NCBI GenBank assembly: GCA_017454585.1 | Contig: JAFTCU010000321.1 | Location: forward strand, 1-18,591 | Source of the DNA: Thermoguttaceae bacterium | GTDB taxonomy: Bacteria; Planctomycetota; Planctomycetia; Pirellulales; Thermoguttaceae | Direction: 5' to 3' | DNA: 18,591 nt | Translations under genes and position numbers: made by a program | Part shown: positions 1 to 7,511 of the stretch, in pieces | How positions within the stretch are numbered: the stretch's first letter is position 1 | Layout of the letters: each line of letters opens with the position of its first letter | The notes under the pieces: generated by a model | What the model was told of the DNA's origin: nothing | What the model saw: the letters and a program-made list of their open reading frames with translations, nothing else | Databases searched by the model: none

Positions 1-845
1 GCCCGGCGTGGATCAAGTACGCGGAAACGTTCATCCCGGAAATGCTTCCGAATCTCTCCACCTGTCGTTCGCCGCAGGCCATGTTCAGCTCCGTCGCGAA
101 GAAGACCCTGCCGGCCGAGCTGGGCTGCGAGCAGAAAGACCTCTTCCTCGTTTCCATCATGCCGTGCACGGCCAAGAAGATGGAAGCCGGGCTTGAGAAG
201 TTCAACGAAGCCGACGGCACGCCGGAAACCGACGTCGTGATCACGACTTCCGAATTCGCCCGCATGATCAAGTCGATGGGGATCGATTTCGCGTCGCTGC
301 CGGAATCTGATTTCGACAAGCCGATGGGATTCGGTACTTCCGCCGGTTTGATCTTCGGCGCCTCGGGTGGTGTGATGGAAGCCGCGCTGCGTTATGCCTA
401 TGAAGACATCATGGGCCAGAAGCTCGCCGACATCAACTTCACCGCCGTTCGTGGTATGGACGAAGTGAAATGCGCTGAAGTTCCGCTCACGATCAACGGC
501 GCGGAAGTCGTCGTGAAAGTCGCCGTGGTTTACGGTCTGGCCAAGGCCCGCGAAGTGGTCGAAGCCATCAAAGCCGGCAAGATGGACGTTCACTTCGTCG
601 AAGTGATGGCTTGCCCGGGCGGCTGCATCTCCGGCGCTGGTCAGCCGATCGGTGCGAACCGTGCAAAGCGCGAAGCGCGTCAGGCGGGAACCTACGTCTC
701 CGACGCGGCCGCGGCCGTTCAGAAGTCGCAAGATAACGTTCCGCTTGCGGAATGCTACCAGAAGAACCTCGGCGGCGCGCCGAACTCTCACGAGGCTCAC
801 ACGCTGCTGCACACGATCTATAACAAGCGCGAAGTCGTGAAATAA
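1..845 (+). CDS. [FeFe]-hydrogenase catalytic subunit, C-terminal part (5' end outside window)
   Basis: This is the C-terminal ~280 residues of an iron-only hydrogenase, which interconverts protons and H2 at the H-cluster. The frame is open from the first base; the first full codons read PAWIKYAE, and the two bases before them (gc) would complete the second Cys of the family's TSCCPxW motif, so the window opens just after H-cluster motif 1. Motif 2 is MPCTAKKMEA (Cys codon at 165-167). Motif 3 is EVMACPGGCISGAGQP (Cys codons at 612-614 and 624-626); GAGQP replaces the usual GGGQP. The end, SHEAHTLLHTIYNKRE, matches the C-terminus common in NADH-linked or electron-bifurcating HydA-type enzymes. 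The N-terminal FeS domains, which would decide the subgroup, are not visible. No maturase (HydE/F/G) or diaphorase gene lies downstream, and a terminator follows, so this is the last gene of its transcript. The family call is firm; the subgroup is open. Confidence 0.95.
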   Translation, partial: PAWIKYAETFIPEMLPNLSTCRSPQAMFSSVAKKTLPAELGCEQKDLFLVSIMPCTAKKMEAGLEKFNEADGTPETDVVITTSEFARMIKSMGIDFASLPESDFDKPMGFGTSAGLIFGASGGVMEAALRYAYEDIMGQKLADINFTAVRGMDEVKCAEVPLTINGAEVVVKVAVVYGLAKAREVVEAIKAGKMDVHFVEVMACPGGCISGAGQPIGANRAKREARQAGTYVSDAAAAVQKSQDNVPLAECYQKNLGGAPNSHEAHTLLHTIYNKREVVK

Positions 846-867
846 AATCGCAGTCTGAACGCAACAC

Positions 868-901
868 GAGGGTCTCGCCCAGGGTGAGACCCTCTTTTTT
901 T
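868..901 (+). terminator. Intrinsic terminator after the hydrogenase gene
   Basis: A perfect 9-bp stem, GAGGGTCTC (868-876) pairing with GAGACCCTC (886-894), has a 9-nt loop and is followed directly by seven T residues (895-901). It lies 22 bp after the hydrogenase stop codon and separates that transcript from the PEP-CTERM gene. Confidence 0.93.
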
Positions 902-942
902 CTGAAATTTTAAATATTTTTTCTTTTTTTCCAAATTTCTTG

Positions 943-1003
943 TTGAAATTTTTGAGAGCCGGTCTAAAATATAATTATGCAATAGGTTTTAAAACAAGGG
1001 GAA
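943..1003 (+). promoter_or_regulatory. Putative sigma-70 promoter and RBS for the PEP-CTERM gene
   Basis: TTGAAA (943-948) and TAAAAT (965-970) are separated by 16 bp in an AT-rich stretch after the terminator. An overlapping TATAAT (970-975) is also present but has poor spacing to any -35. AAGGGGAA (996-1003) is a good ribosome binding site, 6 nt before the ATG at 1010, and fixes that start. Confidence 0.6.
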
Positions 1004-1009
1004 CCCTGT

Positions 1010-4000
1010 ATGAACAAATCACATTTTTCGCAAATCGTTTTCCTTTTTCTGGCTCTGATCGCAGCAACAGCACAGCTTCGCGCCGATTATACGTGGACAC
1101 GTGCGGTTGATGAGCTGAATACAGATTACACGAATACAACCTACTGGACCGGGACTGACGGTCAGGTTCATGTCTCTGGCCCGACGGTGAACGTTTCAAG
1201 AGGAAACACGATCTCCATTGGCAAGACGTTCAACCTGGGCGCCGCCAACACGACGACGAATCTGAATATTAATGGCATACTGAATCTCACGGCTGCGCGT
1301 CCTGTTGCGGGTATTGGGGATAACTGTGTGAACGTCATTAATGTGAATGGGATGTTCACGGCTAACGCGAACAACTTCTGTTTTGGAGAGAATGCCAAGA
1401 CCAAAACGACGTTGAACCTGAATCCGGGCGGCACGTTTACCATGAGTGGGTTGGTCGGTTCGTCCGGTCAAGCCACCATTAATATTTCCAATAACTCTTC
1501 CATGTTTTTCAAAGAAAAGGCGCTGCTTGGCTGGCGTGGAGCCAAAACAACCTATTCCTATATGGGGATCGTGAATCAGACCGGCGGTTCCTCAACCGCC
1601 ATGGGTACAACAGGTTCAGCCTGGACGAGTATTTCGGGTCTTGCAACGTCATGTTCATGGGGTGATGAACAAGCTAACGCATCCATGCCTGCGGGCCAGT
1701 ACATCCTTTCCGGCGGAACGTTCAGCACGCTTCGTTTCGGTTCCAATGACAAATACGACGAAGCGAACTTTTCGGGCAATACAACGACTTACACCAACTC
1801 GGACCGTCTGGGGATCTATTCCGATCTGGGCATTTCCCAGGCGCAGGCCGACTCCAAATGCTTCATCATAACGGGTGGTCAGGCGAACATCGTTTCCGTC
1901 TCGAATATAACGGCAGATGACTCGGCTCTGTTTGGAACCCTGTCCGTACCGACCCTTTTCACCGGCGGTACGCTGAACGTTCTGCAAATCGACGCGTCCC
2001 GCATGAGAGACGACACGTTCGTGCAGGATGGCGGTCTTCTGTCCCCCTCGGGCGGAACGTGGGCCAGCAACCGGTTGACCGTCGAGAAGAACGGCATTTC
2101 CTCGACCTCCGTGACGGGCGGCTACACGCAGAACGCCGGCGGGATCCGTCTCGACATCGCCTCTGACACGAGCTACGACACCATGGCCGTCTCCGGCACA
2201 GCCAACCTCAACGGCGCGCTGAACGTCCTTGACGCAACGGGCCTGACGAGCGGTTCCAAAACCCACGAGCTTCTGACCGCCGGGACCTTCACCCGCGGCG
2301 ATAATTACGTTCTGAACGTTGCCGGCCCGAATGTCGCGAGCTACTCGGCCGACTATTCCGGCAACAAGCTCACCCTGACGGTGAACTACGGCGCGACGCA
2401 GACCTACACGTGGAAAGGCGGCACGGCGGAGGGCAACGACTTCCTCACCGCCTCGAACTGGACTCCGGACGCGGCTTCGGTCAACTACCAGAATCACATT
2501 TTTGGTGACGCGACGAACGGCAACGCCTCCGCCACGGTCCCGGCCAATTACGTCCTCGCCGGCTCGAATAACCTGACGATGGCCAACGGCGGAAGTACCG
2601 CCACGCTGAACGTGGAAGGCGGAATGACCATTAACAAATTCCAGACCGGCGGCGGCACGGCAAACCTCAACGTCTCCGGCAACGGAACGCTCGACTTTAC
2701 CGGCCAGACGAATTTCTCGGGCGGCAATATGACGCTGAGCGGGAACTCCAAAACGACGCTCGCATATACAACAAACAACAGCGTGCGCTCCTACATCGGC
2801 CAGGGCGGCAGTAACACGACGTTCACGATGAAGGACAACGCCTCGTTCCACGTCAACATCGGAAATAACGACGGACACCGTTACTTTATTATTGGCGGCG
2901 ACAACGGTACGGGCACCACGACGTTCAATATGCAGGACAATTCGGTGATGGTCGTCGGCTCGGGTTTGACCCGTAACGCGGGCACATCGATGCACTGGGG
3001 CGGTACGGGAACCGTCAACACGACCCTTTCCGGCCACGCGACCCTCTTCACGGAAATACGTCTTTACTTCGGCGAAGACAATAACGGCGATCGTATCAGC
3101 ACGCTTAACCTCACGGAAAACAGCCGCATGTTCACCGGTCTTTTCCTCAACGGCGGAGCGGGAAACACGCAAATCAACATTCAGGACAACGCCTACCTGA
3201 ACGTGGACGGCGAGTTCTGCATCAGCTACGGTTCCAGAGCGACGAATAACAAAGTCACCCAAACCGGCGGCCTCGCCGAGATCTGGGGTGACGGCATACG
3301 CCGCTGGACCGACCGTCGCGCCGGAATCACCTTCGGCGGAAACGGCGGCACTCAGAGCAACGGCACGTACCAGCTCCAGGGCGGTACGCTGAACACCTAC
3401 GGCCTGACCTATAAAACCGACAAGAATCAGACAGTGACTGCGCCGTTGATCGAAATGAGCGGCGGCGTGATGAACGTCATTCCGTTCTCCACCGACACTC
3501 TCGGTTCGATCGAGGTCCCGATCAACTTCACCGGCGGAACGCTCAACGTCGCGAAAATCGTCGGCTTCGGGAAAACCCGTTCGGCGACTTGGTATAAAGA
3601 CCACAACGACGGCAAGGCCGACAACAACACGTTCTTCCAGTCCGGCGGCGTTCTTTCCCCGGACGGCGGCTCCGTCATCACCATGGAAACCGGCATCGGT
3701 GACTTCGGGAAAACCACGTACAAAACCTTCGTGCCGAGCGCGACGGGCATCAGCCGGACGGCAATCACCGGCCACTACACGCTTTCCGGCACGGGTGCGG
3801 TGAAACTCGACATTAACGAGTGGGCCACGGAAGCCTCCGCGAATAACGACCTCGTGACCGTGACCGGCAACGCCAACATCTCCGGCAGCGGCGGGATCAA
3901 GGTGAACCTGAGCGACGCGCTCGCGGCCGCCGTCCTGGACGGGTCTTACACCGGCGACGGCAAGATCCTCCTGATGACCGCCAACACCTACTCGAACGCC

Positions 4001-5809
4001 GGCTCGATCCCGATCTCCTCGTGGGAAAACCAGCTTCCCAGCGCCGATTACAAGTGGTATCCGTCCGTCGAAGGGAAAAACCTCTACGGGAACCTCCGCG
4101 CGCTGAACCAGCTCACGTACTGGACGACGGGCAACGACTGGTCCAACAACGTGAATATTGCCAACACGTTCTACGTCGGAAGCACGGCCCACGGCGGGAA
4201 CGCGAACGCGCAGAATGCGGTCCTCAACGAATCGAACGGTTTGCTTGGAACGATGAATGTCGGCGAAGACGCGGGCAGTCAGGGCAAACTGACGATCACC
4301 GGCTCGCCCGTGATCGCCTCTACCCTGAACCAGAACATCGGCCTTTCCGGCACGGGTGAACTCGTGATCGAGCAGAACGCGAACGTCTCGTTCAACTCGA
4401 CCGTGAGCGCTGGCCTGAACGAAGGCGGCAAAGGCACGCTGACCATCGGCACGAACGGCAGCGAAACGGGCCCGACCGTCTTCATCAAGTCAACCCGGAT
4501 CGCGGGTGAAACGAACCAGGGCGTCGGCGTCATGAACATGCACAGCGGTACTTTCACCACGAACCAGCTGGACTTCGCGCACACCACCGCCACCAACAAC
4601 CTGATGACGATGACCGGCGGAACCGTGAACATCAACGGGATGACCCGATTCACCGAAACGAACACTTCCGCGGGAACGTTCAACATGACCGGCGGAACGC
4701 TCAATCTGAACCAGCACACGACTTGGGGTTCCCACGGCGTGACCACGGTCAACATTTCCGGCGGTACGATCAACTCCATCGGGCAGTTCGTCCTGAACTT
4801 CTACGAAAAGAGCGACTACGTGACGCAGACCGGCGGGACCGTCAACCTTTGGTCCAACAGCAACGTCGGCTGGGGCGTTCGTACCAACCCGGGCTTCATC
4901 CTGAACTACAACTCGAAGGGCCAGAATGACTGGCACGCAGGGCTCCAGTTCGGCAACACGGGCGGTTCCGACTCCCTGCGCAACAAGAGCGGCGATCAGG
5001 TTTGGGACATTTCCGGCGGTTCGCTCAATACGTACCGAATCTTTACGCTCATCAACACGACCGACACGATGCTGAAGATCTCGGGTGACGCGCTCGTGAA
5101 CGTCATCAGCGGCGGCAGCGCCAACGACGGCAAATACTACGGCATCCTCGCGGTCCCGACCGAAATGACGGGCGGTACGCTCAACGCCGAAACGATCATC
5201 GCGGTGGGTGACTACCACAACAAAGCGGGTGACGTCACGCAGACCAACCACAACTACATGAAGAACGGCCAGTTCCTCCAGCAGGGCGGGACCCTTTCCC
5301 CGGACGGCGGCACGGTCGTGAATAACGTATTCGTCCCCGGCACAGCGGCCGCGACCACGACCATCTACGGCAATTACGTCGTGGATCTGAGCAATCTGGT
5401 CGATAAATCAACGCCGGCCATTTGTCTGGACGTTTTCTCCGCTGAGGACTACGACCAGGTCAACGTCGCGGGGAACCTGACGATCGACCCGGAAGCCACG
5501 CTGCAAATTCGGTATGACGGCTCCAGTCTCGCTGATGTGTTGAACATTTCCGACTTCTTCACCGTAGAAGGAACAGAAGATCAGAACACGTACTCCTTCA
5601 GGGAGATCAATATTACGGACTCGCTTGGCAATGTGCTTGCGAGCTTTGGAGGTGACGCGTTTGCGGCCATTTCCACCGGCACTGGTCTTCAGATCGGTTT
5701 TGGCAACATGGCGGGTAACGTCCCTGAACCTTCAACGTGGCTCCTGCTCGTTTTCGGTCTGGCAGGTCTGGGCATTTCCAGGAAAAATTTCAAACGAGTT
5801 TCCCGTTAA
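1010..5809 (+). CDS. Giant secreted PEP-CTERM surface protein with three repeated beta-rich modules
   Basis: A 1599-residue exported protein. Residues 1-25 are a signal peptide (K at position 3, hydrophobic run, cleavage likely near LRA/DYT). The C-terminus is a PEP-CTERM sorting signal: VPEPSTW from residue 1571, a hydrophobic helix, then a basic tail (RKNFKR), the type processed by exosortase. The body is Gly/Thr/Asn-rich with many short strand-forming units such as TGGTLNV, VTQTGG and NVSGN, which suggests a beta-helix or autotransporter-like passenger fold. Three modules start with a W-containing motif at about residues 26, 464 (TYTWKGG) and 1034 (LTYWTTGNDW). Each carries VPxxxTGGTLN (~317, 840, 1386) and later a QxGGxLSPxGG motif (~339-349, 877-887, 1424-1434), followed by a strand-rich segment of the DxxxVxGxAxxxG type. 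Almost no Cys. No enzyme motif was recognised; a role as matrix, S-layer-like or adhesive protein is inference. No exosortase gene lies in the window. Next gene: a pilin-like DUF1559 protein 64 bp downstream. Confidence 0.88.
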   Translation: MNKSHFSQIVFLFLALIAATAQLRADYTWTRAVDELNTDYTNTTYWTGTDGQVHVSGPTVNVSRGNTISIGKTFNLGAANTTTNLNINGILNLTAARPVAGIGDNCVNVINVNGMFTANANNFCFGENAKTKTTLNLNPGGTFTMSGLVGSSGQATINISNNSSMFFKEKALLGWRGAKTTYSYMGIVNQTGGSSTAMGTTGSAWTSISGLATSCSWGDEQANASMPAGQYILSGGTFSTLRFGSNDKYDEANFSGNTTTYTNSDRLGIYSDLGISQAQADSKCFIITGGQANIVSVSNITADDSALFGTLSVPTLFTGGTLNVLQIDASRMRDDTFVQDGGLLSPSGGTWASNRLTVEKNGISSTSVTGGYTQNAGGIRLDIASDTSYDTMAVSGTANLNGALNVLDATGLTSGSKTHELLTAGTFTRGDNYVLNVAGPNVASYSADYSGNKLTLTVNYGATQTYTWKGGTAEGNDFLTASNWTPDAASVNYQNHIFGDATNGNASATVPANYVLAGSNNLTMANGGSTATLNVEGGMTINKFQTGGGTANLNVSGNGTLDFTGQTNFSGGNMTLSGNSKTTLAYTTNNSVRSYIGQGGSNTTFTMKDNASFHVNIGNNDGHRYFIIGGDNGTGTTTFNMQDNSVMVVGSGLTRNAGTSMHWGGTGTVNTTLSGHATLFTEIRLYFGEDNNGDRISTLNLTENSRMFTGLFLNGGAGNTQINIQDNAYLNVDGEFCISYGSRATNNKVTQTGGLAEIWGDGIRRWTDRRAGITFGGNGGTQSNGTYQLQGGTLNTYGLTYKTDKNQTVTAPLIEMSGGVMNVIPFSTDTLGSIEVPINFTGGTLNVAKIVGFGKTRSATWYKDHNDGKADNNTFFQSGGVLSPDGGSVITMETGIGDFGKTTYKTFVPSATGISRTAITGHYTLSGTGAVKLDINEWATEASANNDLVTVTGNANISGSGGIKVNLSDALAAAVLDGSYTGDGKILLMTANTYSNAGSIPISSWENQLPSADYKWYPSVEGKNLYGNLRALNQLTYWTTGNDWSNNVNIANTFYVGSTAHGGNANAQNAVLNESNGLLGTMNVGEDAGSQGKLTITGSPVIASTLNQNIGLSGTGELVIEQNANVSFNSTVSAGLNEGGKGTLTIGTNGSETGPTVFIKSTRIAGETNQGVGVMNMHSGTFTTNQLDFAHTTATNNLMTMTGGTVNINGMTRFTETNTSAGTFNMTGGTLNLNQHTTWGSHGVTTVNISGGTINSIGQFVLNFYEKSDYVTQTGGTVNLWSNSNVGWGVRTNPGFILNYNSKGQNDWHAGLQFGNTGGSDSLRNKSGDQVWDISGGSLNTYRIFTLINTTDTMLKISGDALVNVISGGSANDGKYYGILAVPTEMTGGTLNAETIIAVGDYHNKAGDVTQTNHNYMKNGQFLQQGGTLSPDGGTVVNNVFVPGTAAATTTIYGNYVVDLSNLVDKSTPAICLDVFSAEDYDQVNVAGNLTIDPEATLQIRYDGSSLADVLNISDFFTVEGTEDQNTYSFREINITDSLGNVLASFGGDAFAAISTGTGLQIGFGNMAGNVPEPSTWLLLVFGLAGLGISRKNFKRVSR

Positions 5810-5818
5810 ATTTCAGGT

Positions 5819-5845
5819 GGGCGCTTCATGGAACGCGAAGCGCCC
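5819..5845 (+). terminator. Hairpin between PEP-CTERM and DUF1559 genes (weak terminator or processing site)
   Basis: GGGCGCTTC (5819-5827) pairs perfectly with GAAGCGCCC (5837-5845) around a 9-nt loop, 9 bp after the PEP-CTERM stop codon. Only a short AATTTT follows (about 5852-5859), so termination would be partial. It could act as an attenuator or RNA-stabilising hairpin that sets the ratio of the two products. The structure is plain in the sequence; the function is inferred. Confidence 0.55.
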
Positions 5846-5873
5846 GCGGTTCCAATTTTGTAATGGATGATTT

Positions 5874-6848
5874 ATGATGCGCCGCGCCTTTACACTCGTT
5901 GAACTTCTGGTCGTCATTGCAATCATTGGCATGTTGGTCGGTCTGCTTCTCCCTGCCGTGCAGCAGGCGCGTGAGGCCGCCCGTCAGATGCAGTGCGGAA
6001 ACAATCTGAAGCAGTACGGTCTGGCCTGCCTGAATCACGAAAGTACGATCAAAGCGTTCCCGTCGGGTGGCTGGGATTTCTACTGGGTCGGAACCCCGCA
6101 GCGTGGTTTAGGTCCGGACCAGCCAGGCTCGTGGTTTTTCTCGATCCTTCCTTTTATTGAGCAGGACGCGCTGTTCCACCTTGGCGAAGCGAACGGCGTC
6201 GATACGATGCCAACCCAAGCGCAGATCCAGACGCGCCTTCAGACTCCAGTTCAGATGTTTACGTGCCCATCACGCCGCACGGTCAAAACGTACCCCACTT
6301 CCGGGAAAACATACAAAGAATCCGGCGCGGTTTCGCAGGGGGTCAAGAACGATTACGTCGCGAATTTCGGCACAAAATCCCTGAACCCGGACGGCAGCGC
6401 CACGGCAATCGGTTCCCTGGCGGATGGTACGACGAGAAAAAAGAACAATAACTGGCCCAATCCGAACGACACGGGGGTCATTTCGTACCACAGTAAAATT
6501 ACAATGGGTGAGATCCGTGACGGAACGTCCAACACGTACCTCATCGGCGAAAAGAATCTGGATCCGAACTATTACGAAGGAGTTGAAACAGGCGATAATG
6601 AAACGCTCTACAGCGGGGCCTGCAACGATGTACTGCGCGGCGGTTACTTTAATACGACAAGCGACAACGCGGCACCGCTGGCTGACCGTCCCGGCTACCA
6701 AAAATTCGTTTTCGGGAGCTGCCACTCCGGTTCATTCGGGATGGTCATGGCCGATGGTTCCGTGCATCGTGTAAGCTACTCCATCGACCCGCAAAACCAC
6801 TACTACCTCGCGCACCGCGCCGATGGCAAGCCAGTGACGGTCGAATGA
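5874..6848 (+). CDS. DUF1559 domain protein with type IV pilin-like N-terminus
   Basis: A 324-residue member of the DUF1559 family, which is greatly expanded in Planctomycetota. The N-terminus MMRRAFTLVELLVVIAIIG is a prepilin-type cleavage/methylation motif plus hydrophobic helix, so export by the type IV pilus or type II secretion machinery as a pseudopilin-like protein is expected. The residue before the cleavage site is Ala rather than the usual Gly. After the helix come the family hallmarks LLPAVQQAREAARQMQC and NNLKQYGLACLNHES, a middle region with GEIRDGTSNTYLIGEK, and the closing ADGSV motif near the C-terminus (CHSGSFGMVMADGSVHRVS). Two ATGs in tandem (5874, 5877) are possible starts; neither has a strong Shine-Dalgarno. 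It lies 64 bp after the PEP-CTERM gene on the same strand, so co-transcription and a shared surface role are plausible. The exact function of the family is not established. Its 3' end nearly meets the convergent adenosyltransferase gene (9 bp apart). Confidence 0.93.
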   Translation: MMRRAFTLVELLVVIAIIGMLVGLLLPAVQQAREAARQMQCGNNLKQYGLACLNHESTIKAFPSGGWDFYWVGTPQRGLGPDQPGSWFFSILPFIEQDALFHLGEANGVDTMPTQAQIQTRLQTPVQMFTCPSRRTVKTYPTSGKTYKESGAVSQGVKNDYVANFGTKSLNPDGSATAIGSLADGTTRKKNNNWPNPNDTGVISYHSKITMGEIRDGTSNTYLIGEKNLDPNYYEGVETGDNETLYSGACNDVLRGGYFNTTSDNAAPLADRPGYQKFVFGSCHSGSFGMVMADGSVHRVSYSIDPQNHYYLAHRADGKPVTVE

Positions 6849-6857
6849 TTTTTCTTT

Positions 6858-7391
6858 TCAGGACTGGTTTTCCATCGCTTGCAGTTTTCTTCCCAGCATG
6901 AACAGGTAGTCGGAAAACCGGTTCAGCCAATGCGTGATTTCATCCGAAACCGGCACATCGGGGTGATTCTCTTTGAGCCGCCAGATGGCACGTTCCGCCC
7001 GGCGGCAAATGGTCCGCGTAAGCTGGGCGAATGCCGCGACCGGGCAATTCTTGCAGTACAGCATCCCATGCAGTTCAGGCAATTCCCGCTCCAGCCGATC
7101 GATCTCGGCTTCCAGAAAAGCCGTTTCTTCGGGGCCAACCCGTTCCAGCCACTCGACATTTTCCGGAGTCAGGCAGGAAATTTCGGACTCGGCACGAATG
7201 ATCACCTGCAGAAAACGTTCCAGTTTCTGATCGATCTCATCGGATTTGACGAACGAGCGAACGACACCCAACGAAGCGTTCAGCTCGTCGAGCGTCCCAA
7301 TCGCTTCCATCCGCACATCCGTCTTGCGAATGCGTCCCCACGGATACAAATCGGTTTCACCTGAATCACCGCCATGCGTATAAATAGCCAT
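6858..7391 (-). CDS. PduO-type ATP:cob(I)alamin adenosyltransferase
   Basis: A 177-residue cytosolic enzyme expected to transfer the adenosyl group of ATP to cob(I)alamin, making coenzyme B12 (MMAB/PduO/CobO-III family). Visible landmarks: the N-terminal nucleotide-binding segment YTHGGDSGETDL (family TRxGDxGxTxL), EAIGTLDELNASLG at ~30-42, CRRAERA at 129-135 and WLNRFSDYLFMLGRK at 155-169, the cobalamin-site helix. Length and order fit the family. Two oddities: the TR of the ATP loop is TH, and the family's F-x-LPGGS turn is replaced by MLYCKNCP at ~110-117, with two Cys residues. The fold assignment is secure, but catalytic efficiency or cofactor details may differ. No B12-dependent mutase or dehydratase is nearby. 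Divergent from the YdjY lipoprotein gene. No clear Shine-Dalgarno precedes the ATG. Confidence 0.88.
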   Translation of the reverse strand: MAIYTHGGDSGETDLYPWGRIRKTDVRMEAIGTLDELNASLGVVRSFVKSDEIDQKLERFLQVIIRAESEISCLTPENVEWLERVGPEETAFLEAEIDRLERELPELHGMLYCKNCPVAAFAQLTRTICRRAERAIWRLKENHPDVPVSDEITHWLNRFSDYLFMLGRKLQAMENQS

Positions 7392-7456
7392 AAATATTAT
7401 GAGTAAAAAGGGTTAAAAGTTTTCAGGGAGGGGGTTTTCTTTTTTGGAAAATCGTA

Positions 7457-7483
7457 TATGATAAAAGGAAAGTCACTTTCCTT
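7457..7483 (+). promoter_or_regulatory. 19-bp palindrome next to a TATGAT box, upstream of the YdjY gene
   Basis: AAGGAAAGT (7465-7473), one central C, then ACTTTCCTT (7475-7483) is a perfect 9-bp inverted repeat. The arms are too close for a large hairpin loop, so a dimeric repressor operator is the natural reading. It directly follows a possible -10 box TATGAT (7457-7462; no good -35 seen) and lies 29 bp before the preferred ATG at 7512, in the gap between two divergent genes. The palindrome is certain; the operator role is inferred. Confidence 0.45.
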
Positions 7484-7511
7484 AACAGGGTCCTCGCGGG
7501 ATGATTGCGTC

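Noticed and set aside
1655..4192. 845-codon open frame on the minus strand inside the PEP-CTERM gene
   Set aside because: It lies wholly antisense to a clear coding gene. It arises from the strong C-ending codon bias and lack of certain codons in the Gly/Thr/Asn repeats; its translation is Val/Arg/Ala/Gly-rich with no family resemblance and no RBS.
4490..5251. 253-codon minus-strand frame in the PEP-CTERM gene
   Set aside because: Same cause as the larger antisense frame: biased composition of the repeat-rich gene on the other strand.
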